In this document: positions 58,800-64,000 of the stretch, piece after piece
How positions within the stretch are numbered: position 1 is the first letter of the stretch
How the letters are laid out: the number at the start of each line of letters is the position of its first letter
Source: Podaxis mareebaensis
Taxonomy: Eukaryota > Basidiomycota > Agaricomycetes > Agaricales > Agaricaceae
Direction of reading: 5' to 3'
NCBI GenBank assembly: GCA_018524725.1
Contig: JAEUWP010000174.1
Coordinates: 1 to 64,000, forward strand
DNA length: 64,000 nucleotides
Position numbers and translations under genes: made by a program
Notes under the pieces: model-generated
Database searches by the model: none
Seen by the model: the letters and a program-made list of their open reading frames with translations, nothing else
Told to the model about the DNA's origin: nothing

Positions 58800-61700
58800 T
58801 CAGAGATAGAAGGGTATTCCGTATACCACCGGTGCCGCTCCAGTGAGATACTTTAACTTGCAGGCGTTCCGGGCTTGTGCGACAGCAGAAACCAAGGAAA
58901 CACCTGCATTTGGGCCGTTCCAATTTCGCACGTTCTCGGGGTTGAGTTTAATTTTGTCGAAAACAGCCTGACAGAACTTGTCAATGTCACGGTCGGTAAC
59001 ATCCCAAAGATTTGCAACAAGGGTTGGACTAGATAACAATCAGCGCCAAAGCAGCCGCTAAGGATATCCTGGGGACTTACCAGCCTCCCAGCATGTACGC
59101 ATTGGCTGTACCCGTCCGGTCAAAGTCACCCATCTCCCGTAGCGCACCAGAGGAGCATCCCCAGAGCATAGTTGCGGCACACGTTTGAAGTCGTCGTACT
59201 TTGTACGAGCGTAAGTATTGCTCCCCACCCCCGTGGCCGAAATACCTAAACATCCACTGAACTGAGCAAGATTCTGACAATTACTGGAATAGGACTCACA
59301 CAACTAGGTCTGTTTGACGTAGCGCATTCTCAAACTGCTGCTCGCTGATCGGCTTGCCAACAACTCCGTCCCACCCGGCCTTCTTCATACCATCAGCCCA
59401 ATCCTTAAATCGTTCCTGCGTACGTCGAAGATCGCCGCTGGGGTTCAAGACGAAGTATCCCTTACGTGGATCGACAACTGCACCCAAAGCGCTTGGTGGG
59501 GTGAACGCCGGTTGGGATCGTCTCTTCATCTCTGCATACTCCAGACGATCAATGAGGAAATCCACACTCGGTATTCGGCTAACGCTCCTTCCTCGTAATA
59601 TTGGTATGCTCTCCCAAGGCAATCCTTGCAGGTTCTTGTCCAACACGAGATAAACGTGTTCGTCATCTAGTTGACTGGCTGTCCCGTCATGCTTCGCACT
59701 CCTCTTGGGGCCCCTCAACCTCGCCGAATGCTCTTCCAAAATCGTCCTCATATCAAGAACCATTTGTGTGATGTCAACCTCGGAGATGGGTATTGGGACG
59801 CCATGGAATTGATACAGATCCAAGAGGAAGTAAATGAGGTCTTCCAACTCCTCGTCCCGGCATTTTGGTGATAGTGTGGAAAAGCATCTAAGCAGAGTAT
59901 CATCAAGCCGGACTTGATTGAAAGAGTGGGGTTGAGGCTGGGAAGAAGTTTTCCGATGGGTGCCAGGTCGTTTCTTGTCCTGGATCCCGAAACTTCTTTT
60001 GAAGACCCTCTCGAATTGAATCCGGAGGTCCACGATTGCCTCAGCACTAATCCTGCTTTTGGGGCTAAAAATGGTCTAATACAAGGACTGAGCCATTTCC
60101 GTCATCTGATAACGTGGACACTTCGCACCTTGAAAGCACCAAACCAACAGAACTCGATATTCTCCAAGAGGTTCTTCAGTCTCGAATCCAGCTCTCCACG
60201 CTGCTTCCACCACGCCACTCTCGCCTCCTCGTCATCCGGCTTCACATGTATTGCCGCCTTGGTTCCTTCATCGCTCAACCTCACAATCTCCTGCAACTCC
60301 TCCATCGCATCATTGAACGTCAAGTACCCCTCTTCATCGTCTCCACTTCCACTATCCCTCCGACTTTTGAGTGGCACAGAGAACACGAGACTGTCACCAT
60401 CAGAGCCGCCTTCCTGTCGGGATACAAACAGGGTATTCTTGTCCTCTGTGACGTTGAGGTGGATAACTGTCCAGTTCGATGGCAGTTTTTCCAGCTGCGA
60501 ACATGATAACGCCGATGAATTAAAAGAATATGACCGGTAGCGTGTCCGCACCGAGTCCCAATACGCTTTCAACGGCGACGTAGTCTCAAGGTCCGACATA
60601 TCATCGTCTTCCTCATCCCCAGAGTTTACAGGTGCATTTACACGTTTCCGAATAGCGAAGTTGGTACTTGTGATCGGGGGAGGGAGCAAATTACCCTCGG
60701 CAGTAATAAGAGGCCATTGTATATCATCTGCGCCGGGGGATCTTGGGAACTTGTGGTGAATCGCTTCTAGCATTTCTCGCCGTAGAGTCAAGGCAGTTGA
60801 AACGTCTACAGGATATGCCAGTCAATCTATATCTGCTAACGAGTGGAAAAAGCAAACATACCGAGCAAACGCGATACCATCACGTGGACTCTATCATCCT
60901 TGCGGCCCATCGATGTCTGGAAAGATTTGATCACAGCCAAAGCGACTGCCGACTCTCTGACGTCTAAGACGTTGCCTCGTTGACCTATAAGCGACAAACC
61001 ATTCCAGAATTGCTCCTCTGCTTGGTCAAGTGCACTGATGATATCTTGTGCGGAAATGGATCCGTTTTTCTTAGTTGTGTGCATGCCTATAGGGATGGCA
61101 ATGGCTAAATAGTATGGGGGTCAGGTATAAAAGAAGCCTCAAGAATGATCGACATACGAGACTCGGCAAGAGAATTGAGGAACATGTCCCCTTGGAATCG
61201 CAAATAGACGTTATGAAGGTTGAGCTTCGCCAGTAGTGAGTTCTCTTGGGCCTTGGAGAGCGTGGAACGAGGAAGTGAGATGAATTGCTGAAGGAGTGTA
61301 TTAAATCGTTCATCATTCTGGTCGCGCAAAAGCCATACTGCGAGACCAATCAGCAAGGACTCAACATCTCAAAAATGCGACCACTTACTCTGTTGTCGCA
61401 ATACACTCGTCAGTATATCCGGAACAATCATATCTTTCGACGTCTTTCCGCTCCCAGGCGACAGTCCAAGCGACTTTCTCGGACTAAAAACAAACGCCTC
61501 AGTATCCCTGAAGGCGCCAGGAAAAAAAAAAAAAACTCGCACCCAAGCGCAACGCCCTCATACTTCTCAAATGCGACATCAATCTCCCTTAATAGATCCA
61601 TGGACCGGTCATACAAAACCTGCGCATCCTCCTCCCCTTCCGCACCCATTCTCTCCCTACACCCCGCTGTCAACCTAACAACCTCCACCGACTCAATTGT

Positions 61701-64000
61701 TGGGACCCCACTCAACACCTCCCCAGCTTTCACAAGCATCTCGTGACCCTCCTTCAAGTTCCCTAACCGCACTTGCACCTCTCCCTGTTTCGCCAACGCC
61801 CTACTCAGCATTGCGGGCGCGTTAAGGGCTCGCGCAAGGTCAAGTGCTTGTGAGATAAAGAACTCGGATTCTTTGGCAGACCCACGTATGAGGTAGGCCT
61901 GTGCAAGGTCGAAGAGAACTGTGAAAAGCCCTTCAGATATCCGTAGGCCAAGGCTGTCGAGATGCCGTCGAGGGGGGACGATGGTCTGTGGCGTCGGGTC
62001 GGGGAGAGGTGCAGCTTCGTTCGGGAGGGCTTGTCTGAGGCCGGACATGTCGAATGGGTTGTCATCCTGTGCGGGTTTGGGAGGCGGAGGGTTGAGGCGC
62101 ATAAGGCTGTCCATTGCGCGGTTCCAGAGGCGAAGCGATTGGAGTAGGAGTTCAATCGACATTGTCAGATCACCCTAAAAGAACCATCGGTAACTGGAGA
62201 GGAATCAACCATGTGCGAGCCCGCTGACCTTGCAATGCTGAATCATTGCCACCGTTCGAGCAGCCAAAGCAGCTTTCTCGAGTCTTCTGACTCGCGCATG
62301 GATGCGCTGAACCGTACTCCCACTCTTCTCGTCATACTCGATACGCTGGGCGACTGCCAGGGCTTCACAATACACACCAGAGCTGAAAGGATTTCAGAAG
62401 ATAAGACAATGTATGCGTTGAACCAACTTTACCTCCGGGGTACGTTCTCAATCAACGCTAGAGATTCAGCGAATCGCAGCAGAAATATTGCGCAGGTCTC
62501 ATCTGAGACATGCCCACTACGGACAGATTCGAGTGCTTGATTGAAAATCGACGTTGCGCGGCGTGTTTTACCGATCTTCATGTACTCATGCGCGAGATCC
62601 AACGATGCCGATATGTATCCTGAATCGAGTCAGGACAGGATGGAAGGAAGCTCCGGGCAGGCATACCTTCGCAAATAGGACTTCCGTGCACCTCGGCAAG
62701 CTTTCGAGACACATCTAGCAGCTGTACCTTAGGTAGGCTTAACGAGAGTAGACCAAGCACCCGCGCAACAGTTTCTACGAAACTCATAAGACCTGGAATC
62801 AATGCCATGTTCCAACAACTCACGGAGAACGCCAGAAAATCTATTAAAATCATCAAACACCAACACCCGTTTCACAGCTTCTGCCTTGGTTCTCGGAGGA
62901 GTAGCAACATTCAATGACATAGGCTGTAATACTGCAGGGAGAGCTGAGCAATTCAATCACTATAGCAATATAGAACAAACCTCCACGTTTTGGGCCCGGT
63001 GTTATAGCCTCCTTCCTCGTCGCAGACGTCACCTTTCTTATAGTCATAGTCGCAGTAGCACTCGAGGCCACCCTCGTCCTTGTTGTTCTTGTCGCAGTAG
63101 TGGCAGTGGCAGTTGCAGCCACTGTCCGTTTCCGTGCTGTTGCCTTCGCAGGTGGTTTCTGTGGGGTGAGTGACTTCGTGCCCACAACTACTTTCGGACT
63201 ACCAGCTAGCGGTTTAGCGAATGTCGAGCGCAGGATGTGACATGCCTGTTCAACGTGGTTGGCGAAGAGCGGGACCTGATTAGGGATGGCAGCTCGGTGG
63301 GCATGTAGTGCTAGCCAGAGGTGTCCAAGGGCTTGGTATTGCGCTCGATAGGGCTCGAGTTCAGAATCTGCACCTAAGGTCTACGAATCAGGTAAGCCGA
63401 CTAGTCAAAGTAACTAAAACTGAAGAATCACCTCTACAGAAAGACGACTTTCCACCTCTTGAGCCATGGCCTGGATATGCCCAAAAGCCGGGACATCATC
63501 TGCCCGGTACAGTGCCTCTAGAAGCCGCAATGTCACCCGGGCGCGTCGAACAGGCATCTTGGCTTCCCCATCATACACCTTAAGACCGCTCTCCAATAAC
63601 GACCGGATGGCTCGTTGCATTGACTCCTTGGAGCCCCGCTGTTCCAGACTATCGATTTGTTGTTCTATTAGGATACCCACAATTCGGGGATCTTTGAGGA
63701 CATCGTCGGTTGCCCATTTAGATAGCGAATGCTGTAGTGAAACTTGTTCGGCTGATATCAGGAGCTCGTTCAGACCGATGTATGTAACGCGATCGATAAT
63801 GGTTGCGAGTTGCTTAAATTGATTGCTGGCCGAAGCAGACGCAAAGATTGAAAACGGAGGCGCTTTGTCGGACTCTCGGGCGAGGTCATAAAGGGAGTAA
63901 GGGAAGGCCACCAAGGATTGTAGGAATGAGATGTAAGCGTTCTGGGATGATTGTCATCTGGAGAAACGCTAATTTCCAACTCAGGATAACATACCTTCCG
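58800..64000 (-). CDS. ESP1: Separase (ESP1, peptidase C50), 3' part; runs off the window
   Basis: Cysteine protease that cleaves cohesin Scc1 at anaphase onset. The gene is on the minus strand and its 5' end lies beyond 64000. The window holds the helical-repeat region (LEALYRADDVPAFGHIQAMAQEV near 63.5 kb, many TPR-like helices) and the whole caspase-like domain. That domain includes LVLDKNLQGLPWESIPIL (near 59630), the catalytic-His block YFGHGGGEQYLR (near 59240) and the catalytic-Cys block MLWGCSSGAL (near 59160). It ends with SPTLVANLWDVTDRDIDKF and VYGIPFYL. Stop near 58800. Introns are about 50-60 nt; the poly-T at 61510-61525 (minus) falls in one of them, with donor GTGCGAG and acceptor TTTTTAG. 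Confidence 0.95.

Noticed and set aside
61500..61530. Apparent poly-Phe stretch in separase
   Set aside because: It is the pyrimidine-rich part of an intron with GTGCGAG donor and TTTTTAG acceptor, not coding.

Overview
This window reads as nuclear DNA of a mushroom-forming basidiomycete (Agaricomycetes). The genes are split by many short introns (mostly 50-70 nt, GT-AG). The family content is also typical of that group: Agaricales-type NACHT NTPases, multi-pass DUF6533 and DUF6534 membrane proteins, fast-evolving F-box proteins and pogo/Tc1-type DNA transposons. All exon models were read by eye; no homology search was run. Models whose spliced length is a multiple of three and whose junctions restore conserved motifs have the highest confidence.

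Layout: an F-box gene (1037-2746) and a perilipin-like lipid-droplet gene (3675-4965) are followed by block A of a segmental duplication (about 5.8-12.4 kb, minus strand). An ALDH3-type aldehyde dehydrogenase (12.8-15.3 kb) comes next, then block B (16.9-22.7 kb). A housekeeping island holds inosine triphosphatase, an unrecognised protein and the mitochondrial matrix protein MAM33/p32 (23.6-27.8 kb). It is followed by a large NACHT-NACHT-protein kinase gene (28.5-33.5 kb) and block C (34.8-46.5 kb, plus strand). The right side has a second NACHT gene (47.1-49.6 kb), a DUF6534 membrane protein (51.6-53.7 kb), the splicing factor Clf1/crooked-neck (54.1-56.9 kb), an LRR-like fragment, and the 3' part of separase (58.8 kb to the window end).

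The most interesting features concern the duplicated blocks and the NACHT-kinase family. Blocks A and C carry the same order, a NACHT-kinase relic, then an about 5.7 kb segment with a DUF6533 gene, then an F-box gene. Block B carries only the middle segment and the last about 100 nt of the kinase gene. The kinase genes in the blocks are decayed. The stand-alone gene at 28.5-33.5 kb is open throughout and encodes two complete NACHT modules, a repeated linker and a kinase with all catalytic motifs, about 1,477 aa. Such a polypeptide looks like a fungal NLR-type sensor fused to its own kinase effector.

The middle segment of block C (about 36.69-42.95 kb) has almost no CpG dinucleotides, while the homologous segments in A and B have many. 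CpG sites of A and B appear as TpG or CpA in C. A pogo-type element (39388-40260) sits inside this segment, is itself CpG-free, and has its unoccupied TA target preserved in A and B. A Tc1-type element with long inverted ends lies just outside it (43442-44520).
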